Part shown: piece after piece, positions 45,776 to 53,573 of the stretch | Numbering within the stretch: position 1 is the stretch's first letter | How the letters are laid out: the number at the start of each line of letters is the position of its first letter | NCBI GenBank assembly: GCA_965200175.1 | Contig: OZ241345.1 | Span: forward strand, 2,294,001 to 2,358,000 | Source: Azophilus sp026709365 | Lineage (GTDB): Bacteria > Pseudomonadota > Gammaproteobacteria > Pseudomonadales > Azotimanducaceae | Length of the DNA stretch: 64,000 nucleotides | Direction: 5' to 3' | The notes under the pieces: model-generated | The model's database searches: none | What the model saw: only the letters and a program-made list of their open reading frames with translations | What the model was told of the DNA's origin: nothing | Made by a program: the position numbers and the translations under genes

Positions 45776-46790
45776 TGATCAAGTGGGGATTGAACAAGGC
45801 TTGGGGATCAAATGCCCGCTTGAGGCGCCTCATCAGCGGCGTTTGGAAGCTCGGCGCGACCCCCGCCGGCAAGGCCGCGCCGTGCGCCTCGGCAGCATAG
45901 GCGCGCACCGCCGATGGCGGCTCATCGGTTCGCCACCAGCGCCGAGCGCCCCCCCACTCCACGAGGCAGGGGCCGGTCGGCAGCTTTGCCGCAGGGGCGC
46001 AATGGATCTGCCAAAGCGCCGCGCCGCCTTGGGCCGCAGTTTCGAAAATCGGCAGTTCGCGGTCACGCAACGCCTGCCAAAGGCTTGGATCCGGCGACTG
46101 CTCCCCGCCGACGCGGGAAGCCGCCGCCTCGACGCTCTCCGCCATTCCCGACAGCCGCACGTTGAGCACGCCGCCGTCAAAGCAGGTGGCGGAGATCGGC
46201 GAAAACCGGCGCGCCCACTGCCGCATCCAAGCCAGCGCTTGAGCAGCGCCGCACGCCAGTCGGCAAGTGTACTCACGCTCCGGCTGCGGGCTCACGCGTA
46301 CGCTGATCGAGAGCAGAATGCCCAAGCTGCCCCAAGCGCCGGCTTGCAGGCGGGAGAGGTCGTAACCGGCCACGTTCTTCATCACTTGCCCGCCAAAGAC
46401 CAAGCGCTCGCCAAGGCCGTTGATCATCTCGACGCCCAACACCGCATCGCGCACCGCTCCCCGCCAGGGCCGGCCCGGGCCCGACCAGCCGGTTGCCACC
46501 GCGCCGCCGAGGGTGCCCCTGCCGCCGATCATGGGCGGTTCAAAGGGCAGCTGCTGGCGGTGTTGGCCAAGCAGCGCCTGCACGTCCGCCAACGGGGTGC
46601 CGCCGCGGGCGGTCAAAACCAACTCCTCCGGCCGGTAGTCCAGGACGCCTGCGTGTTCGGCCACTGCCAGCGCGTTGCCATGGTTCGCGGGGGGCACCTT
46701 GCTGCCGGCGCCCACCAAGGTCAGCGGCCGTCCATCGGCGGCGGCGCTGCGCACCGCATCAATGAGCTGAGCGGCCCGGTCCTCGGACAC
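45759..46790 (-). CDS. glcE: Glycolate oxidase FAD-binding subunit GlcE
   Basis: A 343-aa protein starting at GTG 46790, 4 bp after the glcD stop; the ribosome site is inside the glcD end. It has the FAD-binding PCMH fold (PLTLVGAGSKVPP, FEPPMIGGRGTLGGAVATGWSG in outline) and VMKNVAGYDLSRL, which is diagnostic for GlcE. The C terminus (KRAFDPQALFNPH) is standard. It forms the glycolate oxidase complex with GlcD and GlcF. Confidence 0.92.
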   Translation of the reverse strand: MSEDRAAQLIDAVRSAAADGRPLTLVGAGSKVPPANHGNALAVAEHAGVLDYRPEELVLTARGGTPLADVQALLGQHRQQLPFEPPMIGGRGTLGGAVATGWSGPGRPWRGAVRDAVLGVEMINGLGERLVFGGQVMKNVAGYDLSRLQAGAWGSLGILLSISVRVSPQPEREYTCRLACGAAQALAWMRQWARRFSPISATCFDGGVLNVRLSGMAESVEAAASRVGGEQSPDPSLWQALRDRELPIFETAAQGGAALWQIHCAPAAKLPTGPCLVEWGGARRWWRTDEPPSAVRAYAAEAHGAALPAGVAPSFQTPLMRRLKRAFDPQALFNPHLINADAL

Positions 46791-46794
46791 CCGA

Positions 46795-48267
46795 TTAGAA
46801 CCTCTCCAGCCCCGGGAACGGGAGCTCGCCGCGATGGACATGCATGCCGCCGTACTCCGCGCAGCGGCTCAAGGTGGGGATGGCTTTGCCCGGGTTGAGC
46901 AGCCGCGCTGGATCGAAGGCCTCCTTGACCCGCTCGAACTGGGCCAGTTCAGCGGCTGCGAACTGAGCGCACATGGGGGTCAGCTTCTCCACCCCCACCC
47001 CATGCTCGCCGGTCACCGTGCCGCCGACGCTGACGCACAGCTCAAGGATCTCGCGGCCGATGGACTCGGCCAACTCGACCTGCCCCTCTTGGTTGGCATC
47101 ATAAAGAATCAGCGGATGCAGGTTGCCGTCGCCAGCATGGAAGACGTTGCCGACCGTCAAGCCGTAGCGTTCGGACAGCTCGCCGATGCCCTTGAGCACC
47201 TCCGCCAAGGCCGCCCGCGGGATGGTGCCGTCCATGCAGTAGTAGTCCGGGGCGATTCGGCCCACCGCCGGAAAGGCGGCCTTGCGCCCCGCCCACAAAC
47301 GCGCTTGGTGCTCCGCGCTTTCCGCTTGCTGGATGTCGTAGGCGCCCTCCTCCCCGAACAAGCGGGCGGCGTAGCCCTGCAAGGCCCGCGCCTCCGCAGC
47401 GTCGCCATCAAGTTCGCAGAGCAGGATGGCCGCGGCATCCCTCGGGTAGCCGGCATTGGCGAAGTCCTCCGCGGCCCGCAAGGTGAGCTGGTCCATCAAT
47501 TCCAAGCCCGCCGGAATGACGCCTTCGCTAATGATCCGCGTCACCGCGCCAGCAGCGGCCTCCAAGGTGCGGAACGCCGCCAGCAGCACCACTTTCTCCG
47601 GCGCCTCGGGGAGCAGCCGCACGGTCACCTCGGTGACCACCCCCAGCATCCCCTCGCTGCCGCACAGCAGCGCCAGCAGGTCATAGCCCGGATAGTCGAA
47701 GCCCTTGCCGCCCAATTCCAGCGTGTCGCCGTCGATGGTCCGCACCTTGAGCCCAACGACGTTGTGTACGGTCAGCCCGTACTTGAGGCAGTGGACGCCG
47801 CCGGAGTTTTCGGCCACGTTGCCGCCAATGCTGCAAGCCAGCTGCGATGACGGGTCCGGTGCGTAGTACAGCCCGTGCTCGGCAACCGCTTCGCTGATGG
47901 CCAGATTGCGCACTCCCGGCTGCACCCGGGCGATGCAGTTGTCCAGATCGACCTCCAGGATGCGGTTGAGCTTGGAAAGCCCCAGCACCAAGCCATCGCG
48001 AACCGGCCGAGCGCCGCCGGACAGCCCGGTGCCCGCGCCGCGCGGCACCACCGGCACGCTGTGTTCCCGGCAAACCGCCAAGACCTCGCACACCTCATCC
48101 TCGCTCCCCGGCAGCGCCACCGCCCAAGGCATCTCGCGAATGGCGGTCAGGCCGTCCGTCTCATAGGGGCGCATGGCGGCGGGCTCGGTGATCAGGGCGC
48201 CGGTGGGCAGCACACTGCGCAGTTGCTCCAGAACCCTAACGTCTTTCATCAGCGGCAAACTCTCCAT
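46795..48267 (-). CDS. glcD: Glycolate oxidase subunit GlcD
   Basis: A 490-aa FAD-linked oxidase. PCMH motifs include VPRGAGTGLSGGARP and IGGNVAENSGGVHCLKYG. The C-terminal oxidase domain has HAGDGNLHPLILY and TGEHGVGVEK. It oxidises glycolate (or D-lactate) to glyoxylate. ATG 48249 (MKDVRVLEQ) is an alternative start with GGAGAG upstream. First gene of glcDEF. Downstream glyoxylate use is not encoded in this window. Confidence 0.93.
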   Translation of the reverse strand: MESLPLMKDVRVLEQLRSVLPTGALITEPAAMRPYETDGLTAIREMPWAVALPGSEDEVCEVLAVCREHSVPVVPRGAGTGLSGGARPVRDGLVLGLSKLNRILEVDLDNCIARVQPGVRNLAISEAVAEHGLYYAPDPSSQLACSIGGNVAENSGGVHCLKYGLTVHNVVGLKVRTIDGDTLELGGKGFDYPGYDLLALLCGSEGMLGVVTEVTVRLLPEAPEKVVLLAAFRTLEAAAGAVTRIISEGVIPAGLELMDQLTLRAAEDFANAGYPRDAAAILLCELDGDAAEARALQGYAARLFGEEGAYDIQQAESAEHQARLWAGRKAAFPAVGRIAPDYYCMDGTIPRAALAEVLKGIGELSERYGLTVGNVFHAGDGNLHPLILYDANQEGQVELAESIGREILELCVSVGGTVTGEHGVGVEKLTPMCAQFAAAELAQFERVKEAFDPARLLNPGKAIPTLSRCAEYGGMHVHRGELPFPGLERF

Positions 48268-48412
48268 CAGTTCTTAATTTGAGGATGCAAAAGGCGAATG
48301 CGGCTTTGAATCGTTTCCCTAATGCTTTTCGTCGGAGATGTCGTAGGGCATCAGGGTTATGGCGAACGGAAGACCTTCGCCCATCATACACGCCCTTCCG
48401 GGCCAAGGCTGC

Positions 48413-48494
48413 GCGACCTGACGGTCGCGGATGGCGTTTCGCTGCGCGAAACTCCGCGCTAGCCGCTTAGGCCAGGTCCCGAAATGTTTCTGAG
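48413..48494 (+). repeat. Dispersed two-hairpin repeat, copy e
   Basis: Hairpin GCGACC-tgac-GGTCGC (48413-48428), palindrome GGCGTTTCGC-tgc-GCGAAACTCC (48433-48455), and tail GCGCTAGCCGCTTAGGCCAG to ATGTTTCTGAG (48484-48494). It occupies the gap between glcD and the alpha/beta hydrolase. Confidence 0.85.
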
Positions 48495-48550
48495 CCGGCA
48501 CACGCGAGGCGTTCTCGTGCGCGGCGTTCCCCGACGGAGTCAGCCTGCGG

Positions 48551-49414
48551 TCAAGCGATGTGTATCCGTCCTAGAAACGCCCGGATATAGTCCACGACGC
48601 CCGGTTCGTCCAGCATCGGCGCATGGCCCACCTCGGGAACGGTGACGGGCGTGAGTTGGGGATGGCGCCGCTGCATCTCAGCGAAGCAGGCTTCGTCGAG
48701 AATGTCCGACAGGGCACCGCGCAGGGCGAGCACCGGCAGATCGCGCAGGGCCTCGAACAGGGGCCATGCGTCCGGAGGCGCCGCATTGGAACCCGAAGCC
48801 CGCATCGGTTCGGCAATGGCCGGGTCGTAAAGCAGCCGGGGTTCGCCCGCCGCGTCTTCCGCATAGGTTCGACGCACCCAGCGCGCCCAGTCCTCGCGGC
48901 GGTAGTGGGGGAAAGCGAGGCCATTGAACGCCTTGGCTTGGTCGATGGCCTCGTCCCAGGTCCTCACCGGCGGCGCCTTGCCGACGGTGCCCATGATGCG
49001 CGCCAAGCCCTGCCCGCTCACCACCGGGCCAATGTCGTTGAGAACCACGCCACGAAAACGGCCCGGCTGGGCGGCGGCCATCATCATGGCCATGATGCCG
49101 CCCATGGAGGTGCCCACCAACACGAGCCGCTCAAGGGCCAGCCGCTCGATCAAGGCGGACATGTCCGCGACATAGCGGACCGGCGTGTAGTTGGCCGAAT
49201 CCGCATCCCATGCCGATCGGCCCCGGCCGCGCTGGTCAACGGCGACAATCCGGTACTCGCCTTGAAGCGCCGTCGCAAGGTCGCCAAAGTCCGCCGAATT
49301 GCGGCTCAGGCCGTGCATGCACAGCAACGTGAGCGGCGCGGCCGCACTCCCATAGTCCCGAGCGTAGAGCTTTAGGCCATCGTCGCTTTGATGCCAAACA
49401 TCCCGATAGGTCAT
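48551..49414 (-). CDS. Alpha/beta hydrolase
   Basis: A 287-aa protein with an AGGAGAAA site. The oxyanion region is CMHGLSRNSADF, the nucleophile elbow is VGTSMGGIMA (Ser), and the catalytic His lies in VGHAPMLDEP. The acid is probably the Asp in LRGALSDILDEA. The sequence resembles carboxylic-ester or ring-fission-product hydrolases. No signal peptide, so cytoplasmic. The substrate is unknown. Divergent from the MTHFR-family gene. Confidence 0.88.
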   Translation of the reverse strand: MTYRDVWHQSDDGLKLYARDYGSAAAPLTLLCMHGLSRNSADFGDLATALQGEYRIVAVDQRGRGRSAWDADSANYTPVRYVADMSALIERLALERLVLVGTSMGGIMAMMMAAAQPGRFRGVVLNDIGPVVSGQGLARIMGTVGKAPPVRTWDEAIDQAKAFNGLAFPHYRREDWARWVRRTYAEDAAGEPRLLYDPAIAEPMRASGSNAAPPDAWPLFEALRDLPVLALRGALSDILDEACFAEMQRRHPQLTPVTVPEVGHAPMLDEPGVVDYIRAFLGRIHIA

Positions 49415-49646
49415 TTGCCGAGTTTCTCCTGCGAAGAGCGACTATAACCGGAGCGCCGCTACTGCGCATCCTGAAGGCCCTTCATACCCGGGCTGTTGAC
49501 CGCAACCGCACCCAAGCCCATAGTTCCGCAAAGTCAAGCAGGCGCTGCCGGACACGCCAAAGGCGCCCAACCGCGACGCATCGCCACCGAGCGCGAATGA
49601 CGCATCAAACTGCTGCCCCAAGCGCCCAAACCCAAGGACCGACCCC

Positions 49647-50516
49647 ATGAGCCACCTCTCCGACTCGCTAGCCCAAAACCCGTTCACGCTGACTGCGGAG
49701 TTGAACCCGCCCAAGGGCACGGCGCTCGATGACCTGTTCGCCGCCGCCGATGCGCTCAAGGATTCGGTCGCCGCCTTCAACCTGACCGACTCGGCGGCCT
49801 CAAGGATGGCGATGGCGCCCTTGGCCGTGGCCCGCCTGCTTAAGGAGCGGGGCGTCGAATCGACGTTGCAGATCGCTGGCCGGGACCGCAACCGCCTGGC
49901 CATTCAGGCGGACATGCTCGCCGCCCACGCGCTCGGCGTGGAGAACATCGTCTGCATGACCGGCGACCCGCCCTCCGGCGGCGACCACCCCGAAGCCAAG
50001 CCGGTATTCGACTTGGGTGCCGAGGCCATTCTGAAGGCGGCGGCCAGCTTGGAATCGGGCCACGACTTGGCAGGCAACGCCCTCAAGGGCAGCCCGCGCT
50101 TCCTGCGCGGCGCCGTGGTCAACGTGGCGGTGCCGGACCTCGGCAAGGAAATCGGGCGCATGGAAGGCAAGATTGAAGCGGGCGCCGAGTTCTTCCAAAC
50201 CAACGCCGTCTATGACCCCGCCGGGTTCGAAAACTTCATGAAGCAGGTGGCGGGACTCAAGGTGCCCATTCTGGCCGGCATCATCCTGCTGAAGTCCGCG
50301 AGGCAAGCCCGCTACATGACCGAGAAAATCCCCGGCGTGGTGGTGCCCGATCCGCTCATTGACGAGCTGGAGAGCGCGGAGAGCCGCGTCGCGACCAGCG
50401 TGGCCATGGCGGGCCGCATCGTGCGGGACGTGGCCCCCATGTGCCAAGGCGTCCACATCATGGCCATCGGCTGGGAGCACCGCATCCCGGCGGTCATGGA
50501 GGCGGCTGGACTCTGA
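49647..50516 (+). CDS. Methylenetetrahydrofolate reductase family protein
   Basis: A 289-aa TIM-barrel flavoprotein, AAGGA before the ATG. The family features are TLTAELNPPKG (catalytic Glu region), VCMTGDPP and GAEFFQTNAVYDP (substrate/FAD pocket). It has the length and compact form of the short MTHFR branch, often found near one-carbon or demethylation genes, rather than canonical MetF linked to metE. It reduces 5,10-methylene-THF or acts in a related one-carbon step. Its stop is one base from the convergent SDR stop. Confidence 0.82.
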   Translation: MSHLSDSLAQNPFTLTAELNPPKGTALDDLFAAADALKDSVAAFNLTDSAASRMAMAPLAVARLLKERGVESTLQIAGRDRNRLAIQADMLAAHALGVENIVCMTGDPPSGGDHPEAKPVFDLGAEAILKAAASLESGHDLAGNALKGSPRFLRGAVVNVAVPDLGKEIGRMEGKIEAGAEFFQTNAVYDPAGFENFMKQVAGLKVPILAGIILLKSARQARYMTEKIPGVVVPDPLIDELESAESRVATSVAMAGRIVRDVAPMCQGVHIMAIGWEHRIPAVMEAAGL

Positions 50517-50517
50517 C

Positions 50518-51294
50518 CTACCGCGAACCCTGCCCGTCGTCGATCTTGATGTAGGTGCCGGTCACCGCCTCCGAGGCCGGGGACAGGAAGTAGAGCAGCG
50601 TGCTGTCCATCTGCGCCGGGTCGCAGATGCGCTTGCGGGGGAAATGCTGGCTGATGTCGCCCATGCGCTCCAGCATGCCGTCCATCATCTCCGAGGAGAA
50701 GGCGCCCGGCGCGATGGCGTTGACGTTGATGTTGAAGCGGGCCCACTCGACCGCCAGGCACTCGGTCATGCGCACGATCGCCGACTTGGTGATTGAGTAG
50801 AGGGCGGCGCCGTTGTTGCTGTAATTGAATCCCCCGACGGAGGAGATGTTCACCATCCGTCCCGGCAGCTTGGCGGCAATGAGCCGGCGCGCCACCTCGC
50901 AGGACAGGATGTAGGGCCCCCGCAGGTTGGTGTCGAACACGGCGTCGATGAGCTCCAAGGACATCTTGTGCGCCCGCTGCGCATCCGGGATGCCGGCGTT
51001 GTTGATCAGGATGTCGATGGTGCCGAGCTTCGCCTCGGCCGTTGCCACGCAGTCCATGATCGATTCGTTGTCCTGCATGTCCAAGGCGATCGGCTCCGCC
51101 ACCCCGCCCGCGCTGCGGATCTCCTCCGCCAAGGCCTCCAGCCGATCCACCCGGCGCGCGGTCACCGCCACTTTGGCGCCGCTGGCGGCAATGACTTGGG
51201 CGAAGCGACGCCCAAGGCCGGAGGATGCGCCGGTGACGAGGGCTACCCGGCCGCTCAAGTCGTTGGACACATTGGGGAGGGGATAGTCGGTCAT
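50518..51294 (-). CDS. Short-chain dehydrogenase/reductase (SDR)
   Basis: A 258-aa classical SDR starting at ATG 51294 with GGAGAA upstream. Cofactor motif VTGASSGLGRRFA, structural NNAG (ILINNAGIP), catalytic Ser in VNISSVGGFN and the YxxxK in ALYSITKSA. NAD(P)-dependent oxidation or reduction of a hydroxyl/ketone. The substrate is unknown. It is transcribed toward the MTHFR-family gene. Confidence 0.9.
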   Translation of the reverse strand: MTDYPLPNVSNDLSGRVALVTGASSGLGRRFAQVIAASGAKVAVTARRVDRLEALAEEIRSAGGVAEPIALDMQDNESIMDCVATAEAKLGTIDILINNAGIPDAQRAHKMSLELIDAVFDTNLRGPYILSCEVARRLIAAKLPGRMVNISSVGGFNYSNNGAALYSITKSAIVRMTECLAVEWARFNINVNAIAPGAFSSEMMDGMLERMGDISQHFPRKRICDPAQMDSTLLYFLSPASEAVTGTYIKIDDGQGSR

Positions 51295-51387
51295 TGGTTT
51301 TCTCCGTTGGTGTTGGGGGCGGTGGGATTTGAAAGGCTGCAAGCCGAAAGCGAGGATAGTGAACCTGAGATCGATGCAAAGCAAATG

Positions 51388-51460
51388 CGCGAACTGGCGT
51401 TCGCGGATGGAGTTTCGCTGGCGCGAAACTCCGCGCTCGTTGCGTAGGTTGGATCTGAAT
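51388..51460 (+). repeat. Dispersed two-hairpin repeat, copy f
   Basis: Hairpin CGCGAA-ctggcg-TTCGCG (51388-51405), palindrome GGAGTTTCGC-tggc-GCGAAACTCC (51409-51432), and a diverged tail lacking ATGTTTCTGAG. It lies between the divergent SDR and AAA ATPase genes. Confidence 0.8.
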
Positions 51461-51484
51461 GCCTAGCGCCAGCAGATTTAGCCA

Positions 51485-51512
51485 TTGACAGTTATTCAAA
51501 TTTGAATATCGT
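51485..51512 (+). promoter_or_regulatory. Promoter with palindromic operator before the AAA ATPase
   Basis: TTGACA at 51485-51490, then the perfect palindrome ATTCAAATTTGAAT (51494-51507) in the spacer, and TATCGT near 51507-51512. The AT-rich block contrasts with the GC-rich surroundings. A repressor binding here would block the polymerase. Confidence 0.5.
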
Positions 51513-51547
51513 CTATTGACTAAATTTACACCGCCTTGCCAACCGCC

Positions 51548-52921
51548 ATGGATCCAAGATTTCTCCCGCACAACAGCCACCGGAAAGATGCGCGGCGCTT
51601 TGTCGAAAACGATCCGCAACTGAGGCATCTGGCGGATTGCCGCCATCAACACCGCTCATCCCTGCTGGACTGCCTGCCGACCTCCGCACCCGGAATCTAC
51701 AGCCTCAGCGGCGGTCGTCAGACGGGCAAGTCCACGCTGCTGAAGCAGTGGATGGCGGAACTTCTGGATGGCGGCGCACCGCCTGAATCCATCGCCTACT
51801 TTTCCGGTGAGTTGATCGACGATCACCACAGCCTGTTGCTGCATGTCGAACAACAACTGGCCACAGCGCCCGACACCGGGCTGAACTACCTGATCGTCGA
51901 TGAGGTCAACTACATTCGCGATTGGGACAAAGCCGTCAAGTATGCCGCTGACGCCGGATTGCTCGAACGAACAGTGCTGATGGTCACGGGTTCGGACCTC
52001 GGCTTCGTCCTGGATGCCGCAATGCGGTTTCCCGGCAGGCGGGGCGCGGCGGACGTGGCCGAGTTCCATCTCCATCCCCTGTCCTTCAGGGAATACCTCA
52101 CCCTGGAAGGCGGAATGGAGCGGCTACAGGGCCATCTGGACGATCCCCCGTCCATTTCGGACGACTCGATGGAATCCGTCTTCGCAGCGTTTTCCCGGTA
52201 TCTCATCCACGGCGGATACTTGACCGGGATTAACGACTTGGCGGCGCACGGCACGATACGCACAAGCACGCTGGCAACCTACTCCGACTGGATTCGCGGC
52301 GACTTCATCAAGCGCGGCCGCCAGGAGCCCTACCTCCGGGAAGTGCTGGCCGCCATCGTCAAGCGATACGCCACCCAAGTCACATGGAACGCATTGGCGC
52401 AGGACCTCTCCATCGACCACCCGAAGACCGTGGCGGACTACGTGGCGCTGCTGGAGCGCATGGACGCGGTTCATGTCCTGCCAGCCCTGCTCGAGGACAA
52501 GCTGGCAGCCGCCCCCAAGAAGGCCAAAAAACTCGTGTTCAGCGACCCCTTCATCCTGCACGCCGTTCGCGCCTGGCTCACGCCCGAGGCCAACCCTTTC
52601 GAGCGACAGATTCGAGCCGCGCTGGGAGATCCCGCATGGGAGTCGAAAATCGTGGAGGCCTGTGTTGCGAGCCACTTCCACCGGTTTCATCCGACCTACT
52701 ACATCAAGGCCCAAGCCGAGGTGGACGTCGCCTATGTGCGCGACGGTCGATTCTGGCCCGTGGAAGTCAAGTGGACCAATCAACTGCGTCCCAAGGCGTT
52801 GAAGCAGATAGCCCGCTACGGCAATGGCGAGATCTGGAGCAAAAGCCGCCAGCCCGGTGCAATCAATGGCGTGCCGGTGATGCCCTTGCCGATTCAGTTG
52901 CTGCGCTTGGCAGCCAACTGA
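51548..52921 (+). CDS. AAA ATPase with DUF4143 domain
   Basis: A 457-aa protein starting at ATG 51548 (MDPRFLPHN). Walker A is SGGRQTGKSTLL and Walker B is NYLIVDEVNYI. A HTH-like segment (LAQDLSIDHPKTVADYVALL) precedes the C-terminal DUF4143 domain, which is an endonuclease-like fold (VDVAYVRDGRFWPVEVKWTNQL with D and E-x-K). This is a widespread family of unknown role, often singletons in accessory DNA, where it has been linked to toxin-antitoxin or defence hypotheses. The AT-rich promoter with a palindrome suggests tight control. Confidence 0.85.
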   Translation: MDPRFLPHNSHRKDARRFVENDPQLRHLADCRHQHRSSLLDCLPTSAPGIYSLSGGRQTGKSTLLKQWMAELLDGGAPPESIAYFSGELIDDHHSLLLHVEQQLATAPDTGLNYLIVDEVNYIRDWDKAVKYAADAGLLERTVLMVTGSDLGFVLDAAMRFPGRRGAADVAEFHLHPLSFREYLTLEGGMERLQGHLDDPPSISDDSMESVFAAFSRYLIHGGYLTGINDLAAHGTIRTSTLATYSDWIRGDFIKRGRQEPYLREVLAAIVKRYATQVTWNALAQDLSIDHPKTVADYVALLERMDAVHVLPALLEDKLAAAPKKAKKLVFSDPFILHAVRAWLTPEANPFERQIRAALGDPAWESKIVEACVASHFHRFHPTYYIKAQAEVDVAYVRDGRFWPVEVKWTNQLRPKALKQIARYGNGEIWSKSRQPGAINGVPVMPLPIQLLRLAAN

Positions 52922-52936
52922 AATTCAGCCTCGGGT

Positions 52937-52999
52937 GTCCTGTCCGGTTAATTCATGGGCTTTGGGCGCGATTAATCACACGAATTGATCGGACAGGAC
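52937..52999. repeat. Inverted-repeat element, about 63 bp (MITE-like)
   Basis: Arms of 18 bp, GTCCTGTCCGGTTAATTC and the complement of GAATTGATCGGACAGGAC, match at 16 of 18 positions around a 27-bp spacer. It follows the AAA ATPase stop by 15 bp. It could act as a strong terminator stem or be a miniature transposon remnant with IS-like ends. Confidence 0.6.
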
Positions 53000-53125
53000 G
53001 CCAACAGCCGCGTTCAAGCCACGCCGGGCCAATCTCCCACAACAACTTCAGAGATATCCACTAGCGCGCAACTTGCCCGCTGGGAAGGATGGATGCCACC
53101 GACCACCCCGGGAGGAGCATCCCCG

Positions 53126-53479
53126 ATGACCAATTCAAAGGCCCGGCCGCCCAGCCACCTCATCACCCTCGGTCCAGAGGACGACGACTGCCCGATTTGC
53201 CGCGCCATGCGGGCCTCCGGGGCTTGCAGGGGCGAACCGGTGCGCGACTCGGACACGGGCGAGCTGCTCGGCTTCGCCCAGCCCCTCGACGAAGCGGCCA
53301 AGGCGGAATTGCTGAAGAACCCCGCTTGGCGAACCGTGCCGAAGGCCGATGCGCCAGCGGCGCCGGAAGGTACGCGCAGCCGACCCAAGGGCTTCAACGC
53401 CAGACGGATGGCACCGCTCAAGAAGCGCCGCAAGGCCAAGGGCGGCCGAGGGCATCGGCGGCGGCGATGGCGGCGGTAA
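53126..53479 (+). CDS. Small hypothetical protein with CPxC and basic tail
   Basis: A 117-aa protein starting at ATG 53126 with GGAGGAG upstream. The N-terminal part holds CPICRAMRASGAC, three Cys that could bind zinc. The C-terminal 35 residues are strongly basic (KKRRKAKGGRGHRRRRWRR). No family recognised. Nucleic-acid binding is a guess from charge. It lies 94 bp before the acyl-CoA carboxylase operon. Confidence 0.6.
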   Translation: MTNSKARPPSHLITLGPEDDDCPICRAMRASGACRGEPVRDSDTGELLGFAQPLDEAAKAELLKNPAWRTVPKADAPAAPEGTRSRPKGFNARRMAPLKKRRKAKGGRGHRRRRWRR

Positions 53480-53573
53480 GCGCCAAGCCGGCGGGGCCCC
53501 TTCTGGTATAGTGCCTGCCATCACCCAGCCGTTTTCAAACAGGCCACACACGCAACTCACGGGGAGGGCATGC

